Notes: generated by a model from the sequence alone, not told the origin. Shown: positions 18,382 through 27,499, counted from the first letter of the stretch. The stretch is DNA of 64,000 bases from CAZCFB01 sp964511535 (GCA_964511535.1 CAZEFW010000012.1:28877-92876); one strand, 5' to 3'. Numbers and translations: made by a program.

Positions 18382-20655
18382 CTAGTCCGCAGCCGGCAGG
18401 ATCACGTCGAAGGTGGTGCCTTCGCCCTCGGCGGTGTCCACCCGGATCTCGCCGCCGTAGCGCCGCACGATGCCGTAGCAGATGGACAGCCCGAGCCCGG
18501 TCCCCTGCCCCGGCGCCTTGGTGGTGACGAAGGGGTCGAACAGGCGCGCCTGCAGCTCCTTGGGGATGCCAGGCCCGTCATCACGCACCGTCAGGTGCAC
18601 CTTGCTGCCCTCCACGCGGGTGCCGAGCCAGATGTTGCCCTTGCCGCGCTTGCCGATGGCCTGCATGGCGTTGGTGATCATGTTGATGAAGATCTCCTGC
18701 AGCTGCATCTCCTCGATGCGAATGCGGGGCAGGCTCTCGTCGTTTTGCTGGTGGATGGCGATGTTCTGCAGCCGCGCCTCCTTCTCCAGGAAGGGCAGGA
18801 TCTCGGCCAGGCTCCGCTCCACCACCGCCACCTCCACCTTGGCCTCGCTCTTGCGGGCGAAGTTGAGCAGGCGGTGGGTGATGCTTCGGCAGCGGTCGAC
18901 CTGGCGGTCGATCTTGGGCAGCCCCTCGGCGAACTCGCGCAGCGTCTCCGGGTCCTTCGCCTCCGGGTCGTCCTCCAGGCACTCGCCCAGGTACCCGGAG
19001 ATCTCTCCCACGATGGCCAGGGGGTTGTTGATCTCATGGGCCACGCCGGCGGCCAGGCGGCCCACCGCGGCCAGCCGCTCTGACTGGATCACCTGGTCCA
19101 TCAGCGCCTTACGATGTGAGATGTCCTTGCAGATGCCCACGGTGCCGATCATCTCGCCCTCGCTGTCGAGCATCTTGGAGATGGTGATGGACACCGGCAC
19201 GGTGGAGCCGTCCTTGTGCACCAGGTTGATCTCGTAATCCCGCACCACGCCCTCGAGCTCCATGCGGCGGATGATGCGCGGCCGCACTTGAGGGTCGACG
19301 TAGAAGTCGGCTGCCTGGGCGCCGATCACCTCCTCGGCGGTGAAGCCGAGGGACGCCTCCGCCGCGGGGTTGAACGACACGATGCGGCCGTGGAGGTCGG
19401 TGGTGATGATCAAGATCGGGCTGTTGCGCAGCACGTTCCGCAGGTAGTCGCGCATCTGACGCAGCTCGTGCTCCGCCTCCTTGAGCGCGGTGACGTCCTT
19501 GGCGATGCCGCACACGGCGGTCACGGTGCCCTCGGTGTCGAGCACCGGGTACTTGACCGTGGAGAGGTGGACCTGCACCCCGTTGAGCTCCACCTCCTCG
19601 TAGACGATGGCCTCCTGACCCTGCTCCAGGACGTCCCTGTCGGTGGCGCGAAACACGTCGGCCACCTCGCGCGGGAAGATCTCCAGGTCGGTCTTGCCGA
19701 TGATGTTCTCCTGCTCCAGCCCAAAGATGCGGCAGGCGGCGGGGTTCACCTCGAGGTACATGCCAGCGCGGTTCTTGATGTAGGTCGCTGCCGGGGCCAT
19801 CTCCATGAACTGCTGCAGCTGCACCTCGGTGGCCTTGAGCTCCTCCTCCAGGTGGATGCGGTGGGAGATGTCGCGGGTCGACTCGATCATGCCGATGGCC
19901 TCACCCTCGCGGTTGAGCAGCGGGGCGGCGACGATGGCGGCGTAGCGCGGCTTGCCGGCCTCGTCGAAGAACTTGCGCACGGTGGAGGTGGGCTCCCGGC
20001 TCTTCATCACGCGGAAGAAGGGGCAGTCCTCCACCGCCACCTGGCACTCGCCGCGCACGCGCTGCTCCAGGTCGTAGCAGTGCTTGCCAGCCACCTGGGA
20101 CAGGGTGAGGTTGTTGTTGCGCAGGAACGACTCGTTGACGTCCTGCACCTCCATGTTCTCGTTCACCACGACGATCTCGTCGGGGATGCTGTTGAAGATC
20201 TGCGAGACCCACTCCCGCTCCATCTCCACGCGCTCGCGCATCTCGGTGCGCTGGCGGATGATGCCAGCCTGGGCCGAGTAGACCTCCCAGAACAGGGTCG
20301 CGCCGAAGTGGTCGATGAAGCGCACGTGGGCCGGGCGGTTGCGCTCCACCTCATCGCGCACCTTGTTGTCGCCGGTGAGCTCGATGACCAGCTCGAGGCC
20401 CTCGATGTCGAACAGCTCGCGGTAATCCTGGGTGACCAGCTCGACCCCCGCCTCCCGCGCGTAGACCAGCCCCGGGGCATCAGGGTTGACCTCCGCGACG
20501 CCGCAGATCTTCAGCCGGAACGAGCCGAGCTTGTCCTCGGCGGCCATGCTCAGGAAGGTCTTGCAGCCGAGGCCGCCGCCCACGATGGCAGTGCGGTAGG
20601 GGCGGGAGGGGATCTCTCCGGTTGGCAGGCGGGCGATTTCTGGCTCGGTGGACAT
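18382..20655 (-). CDS. sensor histidine kinase with Rossmann and three PAS domains
   Basis: 757 residues from the ATG at 20655, which has AGGAAG seven bases upstream. Residues about 20-135 form an NAD-binding Rossmann-like domain (TAIVGGGLGCKTFL, then ICGVAEVNPDAPG and LELVIELTGD), as in homoserine dehydrogenase or Gfo/Idh N-termini. Three PAS domains follow; the first is Cys-containing (GKHCYDLEQRVRGEC, EDCPFF). The kinase core has the phospho-acceptor His in GVAHEINNPLA and ATPase boxes INMITNAMQAI, DDGPGIP and GTGLGLSICYGIV. There is no transmembrane helix, so it senses something cytoplasmic, possibly NAD(H) or a redox state (inference). No response regulator is adjacent. Confidence 0.88.
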   Translation of the reverse strand: MSTEPEIARLPTGEIPSRPYRTAIVGGGLGCKTFLSMAAEDKLGSFRLKICGVAEVNPDAPGLVYAREAGVELVTQDYRELFDIEGLELVIELTGDNKVRDEVERNRPAHVRFIDHFGATLFWEVYSAQAGIIRQRTEMRERVEMEREWVSQIFNSIPDEIVVVNENMEVQDVNESFLRNNNLTLSQVAGKHCYDLEQRVRGECQVAVEDCPFFRVMKSREPTSTVRKFFDEAGKPRYAAIVAAPLLNREGEAIGMIESTRDISHRIHLEEELKATEVQLQQFMEMAPAATYIKNRAGMYLEVNPAACRIFGLEQENIIGKTDLEIFPREVADVFRATDRDVLEQGQEAIVYEEVELNGVQVHLSTVKYPVLDTEGTVTAVCGIAKDVTALKEAEHELRQMRDYLRNVLRNSPILIITTDLHGRIVSFNPAAEASLGFTAEEVIGAQAADFYVDPQVRPRIIRRMELEGVVRDYEINLVHKDGSTVPVSITISKMLDSEGEMIGTVGICKDISHRKALMDQVIQSERLAAVGRLAAGVAHEINNPLAIVGEISGYLGECLEDDPEAKDPETLREFAEGLPKIDRQVDRCRSITHRLLNFARKSEAKVEVAVVERSLAEILPFLEKEARLQNIAIHQQNDESLPRIRIEEMQLQEIFINMITNAMQAIGKRGKGNIWLGTRVEGSKVHLTVRDDGPGIPKELQARLFDPFVTTKAPGQGTGLGLSICYGIVRRYGGEIRVDTAEGEGTTFDVILPAAD

Positions 20656-20701
20656 CGGGTCTTCCTGCGCTGTGGTCAGGGGTAAGATACCAGCGATCTC
20701 G

Positions 20702-20707
20702 TATAAT
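20702..20707 (+). promoter_or_regulatory. -10 box, consensus TATAAT
   Basis: A perfect TATAAT lies ten bases before the ATG at 20717. Initiation would leave a very short or absent leader. No good -35 hexamer is visible 16-18 bases upstream. The site lies in the 61-base gap shared with the divergent histidine kinase gene. Confidence 0.4.
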
Positions 20708-20716
20708 GCAGCAAGC

Positions 20717-21136
20717 ATGGCATGGGCACTCCACAGGCGAGCGGCGTGGGCCGCGGCCGCCCTGTACGCGGCGCTGCTGGCGGCGCCGGCGGGGGCCGCG
20801 GATCCCTACGATCATCCGGCGATCCCCACGGAGGAGGAGCTGCGTGAGCAGGACCGGCTGGAGGCGGGCGGACCGCCTCGCACGGACCGCCGGGACCACC
20901 AGAAACGGTCGGTGGGCGAGTTCGCAGGCAAGGTGGACCGCGCCTCGGGGTGGGTCAAGGACCGGTTGAGCGGGTTCATGGTCACCCCCGGCCGCGTGGG
21001 CCTCGGGCTCGGTCTGGTGGGCTTGCTCTGGGCATGGGGCAAGAACCGGCGCGTCACCCGCTGGGCGGTGCTGTTCTACTGCTCGATGCTGCTGAGCCTC
21101 GGCAGCGCGGCGGTGATCTTCCTGTACGAGATCTAG
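20717..21136 (+). CDS. small exported membrane protein, unknown
   Basis: 139 residues from the ATG at 20717. The frame is open further upstream but overlaps the divergent kinase gene and lacks a signal. A signal peptide (AALLAAPAGAADP) precedes a charged segment with many Glu/Arg (about 35-75), then two hydrophobic helices (about 90-107 and 113-137) separated by a basic GKNRRVTRW. I recognise no family. It is divergent from the histidine kinase and followed 47 bases later by another unknown gene. Confidence 0.7.
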   Translation: MAWALHRRAAWAAAALYAALLAAPAGAADPYDHPAIPTEEELREQDRLEAGGPPRTDRRDHQKRSVGEFAGKVDRASGWVKDRLSGFMVTPGRVGLGLGLVGLLWAWGKNRRVTRWAVLFYCSMLLSLGSAAVIFLYEI

Positions 21137-21183
21137 CGCGGCGTGCTAAATCTGAAGCCTCGTTGCAACCAAAGGAGACCACC

Positions 21184-21981
21184 ATGGCCGCCAACAAGAA
21201 GGTCTGGATCACCGCGCTCTCCATGGAGAGCCAGAAGCAGCTCGAGGCGCTGGCAACCACCCTGGGCACCTACGGCCTCGCCGTGGACGGGCATTTCTGG
21301 GACGACAACCTGCAAGAGATGTCCTGGGGCGGCGCCCGCGAGCCCTTGCGGGACGAGGAGGTCAAGCTGTGGCTCATCCTCGCGCGCCCAGAGGAGCTGG
21401 AGAAGGAGAGCGTGCGCTTCGGCCTCTCCCTGCTGGCCATCGCGGTGCAGCAGGCCAGGGGCAACGGGTTCCCGATCCTGGTGGCCGGAGACGGCGGCGC
21501 TGTAAATAGCGACGAGCTGCCCACGCCCCTGGCAGGCGCCGAGGTGGTCGACGCGGCGGATCCGACGCTGGGCGCCAAGATGGTGGCCAAGGCCAACATG
21601 CCAGCCCCGAAGGTGGACCCCGGCTACCGGCTGCGGGTCTACCCCATGGCCCAGCTGGGGCTCTGGTTCGAGGTGGGACCGACGGAGGGGAGCGAGCCGT
21701 GGAGCGGCGCCATCTTCGGCGTGACCGGAGAGCACGCGGCCGTGGACTCACACGGCGTGGGGCCCGAGGGCAAGCCGCCGCAGAAGGCGGTGCTCAACTA
21801 CCCGATGAAGGACCTGAAGCTTGCCCTCGGTGAGTCCGAGTACGTGGCCTGGGCCGTGCGCAACGCCATCGACCCCGACGACTCCTACTTCGTCCGCGTC
21901 CAGGGCATGCCCGAGGCGATGCTGTTCGGCGAGCTGGGCGACAACGACCAGCCCGACCTGTTCGTGCTGAAGCTGCACTAG
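21184..21981 (+). CDS. conserved-looking soluble protein, unknown
   Basis: 265 residues. The start at 21184 has a near-perfect AAAGGAGACC upstream; the frame is open back to 20950, where it shadows the previous gene. There is no signal or membrane segment. The N-terminal half looks like a flavodoxin- or TIR-like alpha/beta fold (KKVWITALSMESQ, LWLILARPEEL, FPILVAGDGG), with LRDEEVKLWL after a variable loop. The C-terminal half is beta-rich with Trp and Gly. I cannot assign a function. Confidence 0.75.
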   Translation: MAANKKVWITALSMESQKQLEALATTLGTYGLAVDGHFWDDNLQEMSWGGAREPLRDEEVKLWLILARPEELEKESVRFGLSLLAIAVQQARGNGFPILVAGDGGAVNSDELPTPLAGAEVVDAADPTLGAKMVAKANMPAPKVDPGYRLRVYPMAQLGLWFEVGPTEGSEPWSGAIFGVTGEHAAVDSHGVGPEGKPPQKAVLNYPMKDLKLALGESEYVAWAVRNAIDPDDSYFVRVQGMPEAMLFGELGDNDQPDLFVLKLH

Positions 21982-21991
21982 GCTACTCCCG

Positions 21992-22849
21992 CTACCAGTT
22001 GGACGGGGGCCGGGCGAAGCCGCGCTGGCCGGGGAAGGGGTCGGCGGTGTCCCTGCGGCGGAGCTCGTCCCGGGACCAGCGGGCGCCGCGCTCGTGGAAG
22101 AAGGCCAGGCCGATGACGCCGACATGGCGGTCGCCGGCGGTGCGCGCCGCGTAGGAGTCGGCCACCTTGCCGAAGCGGAACGCCGCCACCCTGTTCATGT
22201 CCAGCCTGAAGCCGTCGATGGTCATCTCCTCGCCCGGGTCGAGCACGTAGCCGCGCTTGGTCAGCGTGGCCGGCTTGCCGTCGATGACGTCCAGCCCGTC
22301 CACTGACGCCACCACCTCGAGCCGCTCGCGGGTCGGGTTCTGCACATGGATGACGTAGCGCTGCCCCGCCTCGCCCACCACGTACAGCCGCCCTGCCCCG
22401 GCGTGGGTCTCCAGCCGGCTGCCGCCCTCATCCAGCAGCGACACCTTCAGCCCTCCAGGCCCGGCGATGCGCCCCAGGTTCACCCGCTCACCCCCGCCGT
22501 TGCCGCGCAGCTGCGCCCGCACGCCGGCCGCGTTGTTGTAGAACAGCGCGATGCGGGTGAACGGGTCCGAGCCGTCGCGCACGAAGGTGGTGTCCTTCAC
22601 GGACGAGCGGCGCGACTCGCCGAACACCGTGCCGAGCCCGGGCCGCTCGGTTGCCGACTCCATGTCAGCCGCGGCGCCGCCGTTGGGCTCGGCCGCGGAC
22701 GCGGGCGCGGACTCGGCCACGGACCGTCTGGCCGCTGGGCTGCTCGACTTGAAGCCCACAACCGGGGCGGGGCGATGCTGGGGGGTGCAGGCGGCCAGGG
22801 CCAGGGTCAGGGCCAGGGCCGGGACCAGGGTCAGGGATCTGTGGGTCAT
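21992..22849 (-). CDS. lipoprotein, unknown
   Basis: 285 residues. GAGGAGAACG lies before the ATG, and the signal ends LALAAC (Cys about 21). An Ala/Ser/Glu-rich disordered linker (about 35-75) is followed by a beta-rich domain with HVQNPTRERLEVVASVDGL and LDPGEEMTIDGFRLD, resembling the beta-sandwich modules of uncharacterised myxobacterial lipoproteins. The C-terminus is rich in Arg/Asp. It is convergent with the preceding gene with ten bases between stops. No function is assigned. Confidence 0.72.
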   Translation of the reverse strand: MTHRSLTLVPALALTLALAACTPQHRPAPVVGFKSSSPAARRSVAESAPASAAEPNGGAAADMESATERPGLGTVFGESRRSSVKDTTFVRDGSDPFTRIALFYNNAAGVRAQLRGNGGGERVNLGRIAGPGGLKVSLLDEGGSRLETHAGAGRLYVVGEAGQRYVIHVQNPTRERLEVVASVDGLDVIDGKPATLTKRGYVLDPGEEMTIDGFRLDMNRVAAFRFGKVADSYAARTAGDRHVGVIGLAFFHERGARWSRDELRRRDTADPFPGQRGFARPPSNW

Positions 22850-22921
22850 GGTCGTTCTCCTCGCTGGATGCCAGGAGAACGCGCCTGCAAGGGCCCGCTT
22901 ACACCGCGATGTCCGTTTTTT

Positions 22922-23548
22922 TCAGCTGGCCAGGTAGAAACAGGAGTACGCCAGCAGCAGCTGCCCGCCGTAGTACATGGGCAAGCCCCAGGCGCGGTTG
23001 ATGAAGCCCCTGGCCACGAACCGGTCCCGGGCCACCGACAGATCGGACAGGAAGAAGGCCACCGCGCCGGCCAGCCGCACCTCTCCGCCCGGGTGCCCCA
23101 GGGTCCCCGCGGCCAACACCACCATCACGGTGATCACAACCACGTAGGCCAGCACCGGGATGAACATCCGCCCGAGGTGAGGGCCGAGCCAGCGCATGAC
23201 CACCGCCCCCACCACCACCAGCGGCACCGCCGCGCCGGTGCTCCAGCCCACCGATGGTCCGAGCCCGGCGAAGGCCACCACGTAGGCCACATGCCCCAGC
23301 AGGAAGCTCACCAGACCGCCGCGGAAGGCGCGCAGGTCCTGGGAGATGAGCAGCACGTCGCCCACCAGCGAGAAGGCGAGCCCCGCCAGCACCATGACGC
23401 CGTAGTCGCTCCGCAGCGCGCCGGCCAGCACTGCCGCGATGATGAACCCCGCCGACGCCAGCGGCTTGAACAGCAGCTTGATGCGCGCCGAACCGCGCGC
23501 CTCCCCCCACAGGGTGCCCGCCAGGCCCACCCCGTAGCAGAACAGCAC
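22922..23548 (-). CDS. YhhN/TMEM86-like lysoplasmalogenase family membrane protein
   Basis: 208 residues from a GTG at 23548. The reading frame continues upstream without an ATG to a TGA, so the true N-terminus may be slightly longer. About eight helices are predicted. Segments such as KPLASAGFI, FSLVGDVLLIS, LGHVAYVVAFA and FFLSDLSVARDRF match the YhhN family, whose members hydrolyse the vinyl-ether bond of lysoplasmalogens or act as related membrane lipid hydrolases. The paired Asp residues in GDVLL and SDLSVA are the family's conserved polar positions. It starts just after the molybdenum hydroxylase gene. Confidence 0.8.
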   Translation of the reverse strand: MLFCYGVGLAGTLWGEARGSARIKLLFKPLASAGFIIAAVLAGALRSDYGVMVLAGLAFSLVGDVLLISQDLRAFRGGLVSFLLGHVAYVVAFAGLGPSVGWSTGAAVPLVVVGAVVMRWLGPHLGRMFIPVLAYVVVITVMVVLAAGTLGHPGGEVRLAGAVAFFLSDLSVARDRFVARGFINRAWGLPMYYGGQLLLAYSCFYLAS

Positions 23549-23591
23549 GACCAGGATCTCGGGTCTCAGGCTGACGATGACCAGGCCCCCC

Positions 23592-25916
23592 TCAGCTGTT
23601 AATGGCCCGCCACACCTTCTCCGCCGTGAACGGGCTGTGCAGCAGCCGCGCGCCGGTGGCGTCGAAGATGGCGTTGGAGATGGCCGGCAGCGGCCCGTTG
23701 ATGCAGATCTCGCTCACGCTCTTGGCGCCGTACGGCCCGCTCGGCTCGTAGGTCGGCACCAGGATGGTGACCAGCTCCGGCAGGTCGGTGGGCCCCGGGA
23801 TCTTGTAGTAGCGCAGGCTCGGGTTGAGGCAGCGCCCCTTGTTCGAGAAGACCATCTCCTCGGTCATGGCGTAGCCGATGCCGTTGACCACCGCCCCCTC
23901 GATCTGGCCCTCTGCCAGCTTCGGGTTGATGGCGGTGCCGCAGTCCACCGCGGACACGTACTTGATCAGGCTCACCTTGCCGGTGCGGGTGTCCACCTCC
24001 GCCTCGACGAAGTGCGCCGAAAACGGCGGCGGCGACACATGGCTGATGGCCGAGTCGATGCACCCGATCTGGAACTGATCCTTGACGTACAGCGCGTACC
24101 TGGCGATGTCCTCGTAGGTCTTCTCCTTGCCGCCGCCCACCGCACGAGCTTCGCCCAGGGTGACCTCCTCAACCGGAACCCCCATCATCGACGCCGCCAC
24201 CCCGGCGATCTGATCGCGCACCTTGAGCGCCGTGCGCCGCACCGCCTCGCCCGACAGGTACGTGGTGGACGACGCGTACGCCCCCACGTCGAAGGGCGTC
24301 AGGTCGGTGTCCGACGAGAAGACCAGGATCTGCTCCAGGTCGGTGCCCAGGGCCTCGGCCGCGATCTGGGCCATCACCGTGTCCGAGCCCGTGCCCAGGT
24401 CGGTGGCCCCCACAAGCAGGTTGAACGAGCCGTCGTCGTTCATCTTCAGGCTCGCCGAGGCCATGTCGATCTCCGGGATCGACGACCCCTGCATCAACGC
24501 GCACATGCCCATGCCCCGACGGTAGCGGCCGGTCTTGTCGCCGTGGCCATACTTCTCGGCCCAGCCGATGGCCGCCGCCCCCTGGTCCAGGCAGGCGTCC
24601 AGCCCGCACGAGCCGATGCTCTGGTCCACCCCCTCGGTGCCCTCGCCCAGGGCGCGGAACACCGGCGAGCTCTCTCCCTCCTGGATGTGCAGCTGCTTGC
24701 GCAGCGCCACCGGGTCGATGCCGAGCTGGCGCGCGGCGTCGTCCATCACCACCTCGAGGGTGAACGCCGCCTGCGTGCCGCCGTAGCCGCGGTACGCCCC
24801 GCCCACTGGCAGGTTGGTGTACACCGAGTCGCCGTCGAAGGTGATGTTGTCGCAGTGATACAGCGGCAGCGTCTTGGCGCCGCAGTTGCACAGCACCGTC
24901 AGGGCGTGGCTGCCGTAGGCGCCGGTGTTGAGCCGGGAGCGCATGGCCAGGGCGTTCATGCTGCCGTCCTTGGCGAAGCCGGCCTTCACGCTCACCACCG
25001 ACGGGTGCCGGGTGCGCGTGGAGACGAACTCCTCGGAGCGCGTGTACTCATGCTTCACCGGCTTGCGGGTGCGCAGGCAGAGCAGCGCCACGAGGTCCTC
25101 GAGCACCTCCTGCTTGGCCCCGAAGCCGCCGCCGATGCGCGGCTTGATCACGCGGATCTTGCGCACCGGGATCTCCAGCGCCTGGGCCACGATGCGCCGC
25201 ACGTGAAACGGCACCTGCGTGGACGAACGGATCACCAGCCGGTCGTCGTCGTCGATGTAGCACAGGGTGACGTGGGGCTCGATGGGGCAGTGCTGGCCGT
25301 ACTGGGTCTCGGTCTCGTGCTCGATGACCAGGTCGCTGTCCGCGAGCGCCGCGTCCACGTCCCCGATGGCCATGTCCACCTCGGCGGCCACGTTCTTCTC
25401 GGGGAAGTAGGGCACCGGGATGATCGCCTTGGCGTCCGGCTCGTCGTGGATCACCGGCGCGCCCTCGCCGTCGGCGGCGCGGATGTCGAACATCGGCTCC
25501 AGCAGCTCGTACTCCACCTCGATGAGCCCGAGCGCGCGGTCCGCGATCTCCAGGCTCTCGGCTGCCACCGCCGCCACGCGGTCGCCCACGTAGCGCACCT
25601 TGTTATCCAGCATCGGCGTGTCGTAGGGCGACGGCTCGGGGTATCCCTGGCCGCCGGTGGTCTTCATGACGCGGGGCACGTCCTCGTGGGTCACCACGCA
25701 CGCCACCCCCGGCAGCTCTCGCGCCTTGCTGGTGTCGATGCGCTTGATGCGCGCGTGGGCGTGGGGGCTCCAGAGCACGCGCGCGATGAGCGTGCCAGGC
25801 AGCTGCATGTCGTCGGTGTATACCGGGCGCCCGGTGGCCAGGGCCACGGCGTCCACCTTCAGCTCGCTGTGGGCGACCACCTTTGTGTCGCCCAGGGTCG
25901 GCTTCTTTTCTGACAT
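23592..25916 (-). CDS. xanthine dehydrogenase/aldehyde oxidase family, molybdopterin subunit
   Basis: 774 residues, the normal length for a stand-alone large subunit. The a/b hammerhead domain (ATGRPVYTDDMQLPG, about 28-140) is followed by molybdopterin-binding domains with GGGFGAKQEV and GGAYRGYGGTQAAF. The catalytic Glu is in GAKSVSEICINGPLPA near the C-terminus. It hydroxylates an aromatic heterocycle or aldehyde using water, passing electrons to the FeS and FAD subunits encoded upstream. The substrate cannot be read; hypoxanthine/xanthine, nicotinate-like or aldehyde are all possible. It is the last gene of a four-gene operon. Confidence 0.93.
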   Translation of the reverse strand: MSEKKPTLGDTKVVAHSELKVDAVALATGRPVYTDDMQLPGTLIARVLWSPHAHARIKRIDTSKARELPGVACVVTHEDVPRVMKTTGGQGYPEPSPYDTPMLDNKVRYVGDRVAAVAAESLEIADRALGLIEVEYELLEPMFDIRAADGEGAPVIHDEPDAKAIIPVPYFPEKNVAAEVDMAIGDVDAALADSDLVIEHETETQYGQHCPIEPHVTLCYIDDDDRLVIRSSTQVPFHVRRIVAQALEIPVRKIRVIKPRIGGGFGAKQEVLEDLVALLCLRTRKPVKHEYTRSEEFVSTRTRHPSVVSVKAGFAKDGSMNALAMRSRLNTGAYGSHALTVLCNCGAKTLPLYHCDNITFDGDSVYTNLPVGGAYRGYGGTQAAFTLEVVMDDAARQLGIDPVALRKQLHIQEGESSPVFRALGEGTEGVDQSIGSCGLDACLDQGAAAIGWAEKYGHGDKTGRYRRGMGMCALMQGSSIPEIDMASASLKMNDDGSFNLLVGATDLGTGSDTVMAQIAAEALGTDLEQILVFSSDTDLTPFDVGAYASSTTYLSGEAVRRTALKVRDQIAGVAASMMGVPVEEVTLGEARAVGGGKEKTYEDIARYALYVKDQFQIGCIDSAISHVSPPPFSAHFVEAEVDTRTGKVSLIKYVSAVDCGTAINPKLAEGQIEGAVVNGIGYAMTEEMVFSNKGRCLNPSLRYYKIPGPTDLPELVTILVPTYEPSGPYGAKSVSEICINGPLPAISNAIFDATGARLLHSPFTAEKVWRAINS

Positions 25917-25920
25917 CGGC

Positions 25921-26400
25921 TCAACCCTCCTTGAGCAGCTCGGCGGCGCGGAGCACAGCCTTGATCTGCTTGACGTAGCCAGTGCAGCGGCAGAGGTGCC
26001 CGTCCAGGGCGCGCCTCGCCTCCTGCTCGGTGGGCGACGGGTTTTCGGCCAGCAGCACCTGGGTGCTCAGGGCCATGCCTGGCACGCAGTATCCGCACTG
26101 CACGCCCGCCTCCTCCACGAAGGCGGCGATGATGGGGTGGGGCTTTTCGCCGACGCCCGGCCGGTCCAGGGCGGCGCCGGTGGTCACATCCCGGCCCTCC
26201 ATCCCCGCCGCGAACAGCAAGCAGGCGTACAGCGGCACGCCGTCCACCAGCACCACGCAGCTGCCGCAGGTGCCCTGCTCGCAGCCGCGCTTCACCGCCA
26301 GGTGGCCGTTGTCCCGCAGGGCGTCGAGCAAGGTCTGCCCCGGCGTGGTGGTCAGCGCGGCGGGCGCGCCGTCGATGATGCACTTCACGGTGATGCTCAT
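25921..26400 (-). CDS. molybdenum hydroxylase, [2Fe-2S] subunit
   Basis: 159 residues from the ATG at 26400. The proximal plant-type cluster has ligands C40, C45, C48 (CEQGTCGSC) and C60. The distal helical-domain cluster has CGYC and CRC (VQCGYCVPG, LCRCTGYVK). This is the standard small subunit of the xanthine dehydrogenase family, passing electrons from the molybdenum centre to FAD. It starts within the last codons of the FAD subunit (overlap 26397-26400) and ends four bases before the large subunit gene, so translation is coupled. Confidence 0.94.
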   Translation of the reverse strand: MSITVKCIIDGAPAALTTTPGQTLLDALRDNGHLAVKRGCEQGTCGSCVVLVDGVPLYACLLFAAGMEGRDVTTGAALDRPGVGEKPHPIIAAFVEEAGVQCGYCVPGMALSTQVLLAENPSPTEQEARRALDGHLCRCTGYVKQIKAVLRAAELLKEG

Positions 26401-27266
26401 GACCCACCTCCCGCGCGCTGGGCTGCCTCGCCGAGCATGTCGGAGACCATGGTGGCCACCAGCTGCTGGCGGTAGCCGGCCGTGGCCCGGTAGTCGGCGG
26501 TGATCTTGGCCGCCTTGGCCGCCAGGGCCCCGGCCTCGTCGAACACCGCAGCCCCGGGCGCCTTGCCCCGCACCGCGTCGGCAGCCGGCGCCAACAGCTG
26601 CGGCAACCCGCGCACCGCCCCCACCGCCACCGCCGCGTCGGCGATGTTGCCGTCGCCGTCCAGCGCCACCCGGGCGGCCACGCTGCACAGGGAATGGTCC
26701 GCGTCGGTCCGCGTGAACTTCTGGTACGCGGAGCCTGCGCCTTCGCCCTCGGCGGGCACGGCCACCCCGGTGAGCAGCTCACCCGGCTGCAGGGTGCGCA
26801 CCGGCGCCCTGGCGAACAGCGCCTCCGCCGCCACCTCCCGCGCGCCGTCCTTGCCCTGCAGGGTGAACACCCCGCCCAGGCAGAGCAGCGCCACGGGCAG
26901 ATCGCTCCAGGCGTAGACCTGTACGCAGTTGCCGCCCAGGGTGATCTGGTTCTGCAGGATCTGCGTCCCGGCGGTGCTCGCCGCCTCCAGCAGGACCTGC
27001 GGGCCGCCGTTGGCCCTGAGGTACCGGGCCAGCTCGGTCATGGAGGTCATGGCCCCCACGGTGACGCCGCCGCCATCGGCAGCTGCCACCTCGGCCAGTC
27101 CAACGCCGCGCAGGTCCACCAGGGTGTCTACCCTCGAGGACTTGGAGAAAACGAGGGTGGTGCCGCCGGCGAGGGGCCTGGCGCGCTCCCCGTGCTCGGC
27201 GAGCAGGTCCAGCGCCTCCTGCAGGCTCCGAGGCCTGAGGAAAGCTGAGAGCTCGGGCATGATCAA
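26397..27266 (-). CDS. molybdenum hydroxylase, FAD subunit
   Basis: 289 residues. The FAD-binding PCMH-type motif is LAGGTTLVFSKSSR (about 33-46), then VGAMTSMTELAR and TLGGNCVQ, the pyrophosphate-binding Gly segment. The C-terminal CO-dehydrogenase-flavoprotein-like domain contains YQKFTRTDADHSLCSVAARV. It accepts electrons from the [2Fe-2S] subunit and passes them to NAD+ or another acceptor. The first ATG overlaps the stop of the MoaD-like gene by four bases, and a second in-frame ATG two codons on is possible. Confidence 0.93.
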   Translation of the reverse strand: MIMPELSAFLRPRSLQEALDLLAEHGERARPLAGGTTLVFSKSSRVDTLVDLRGVGLAEVAAADGGGVTVGAMTSMTELARYLRANGGPQVLLEAASTAGTQILQNQITLGGNCVQVYAWSDLPVALLCLGGVFTLQGKDGAREVAAEALFARAPVRTLQPGELLTGVAVPAEGEGAGSAYQKFTRTDADHSLCSVAARVALDGDGNIADAAVAVGAVRGLPQLLAPAADAVRGKAPGAAVFDEAGALAAKAAKITADYRATAGYRQQLVATMVSDMLGEAAQRAGGGS

Positions 27267-27499
27267 CCTCCGCCGATGGCCACCAGGATCTCCACCCGGG
27301 TCACCCCGTCCAGGGACGCCTCGTGGTGCAGGCGCTCCCCGTCCGAGACCACCGCGAGCACGGCCATCTCTTGCTCTTGGTAGCCCAGCTCCCGCAGCAG
27401 GTCGCTCACGGTGCCGAGCTCCGTAGGATCAACGGTCATCTGTCGTTGGGGTCCCGGTCGACGGACCGGGCCGACAAAGCTCACTTCCAAAGAATTCAT
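27263..27499 (-). CDS. MoaD/ThiS-like small protein
   Basis: 78 residues ending exactly in Gly-Gly-Gly, with TRVEILVAIGGG matching the C-terminal strand and diglycine tail of beta-grasp sulfur carriers (MoaD, ThiS). It is the first gene of the molybdenum hydroxylase operon and overlaps the FAD-subunit start by ATGA. A dedicated sulfur carrier could serve molybdopterin synthesis or sulfuration for this enzyme. This is inference: the Gly-Gly tail is seen, the activity is not. No MoaE or MoeB gene is adjacent. Confidence 0.75.
   Translation of the reverse strand: MNSLEVSFVGPVRRPGPQRQMTVDPTELGTVSDLLRELGYQEQEMAVLAVVSDGERLHHEASLDGVTRVEILVAIGGG

Noticed and set aside
19216..20685. 489-residue plus-strand frame opposite the histidine kinase
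   Set aside because: Shadow of the kinase in GC-rich DNA; no signal and no motif.
23577..25913. 778-residue plus-strand frame opposite the molybdenum subunit
   Set aside because: Pure shadow: His/Val/Arg-rich, no domain, no ribosome site; the minus-strand protein has catalytic motifs.
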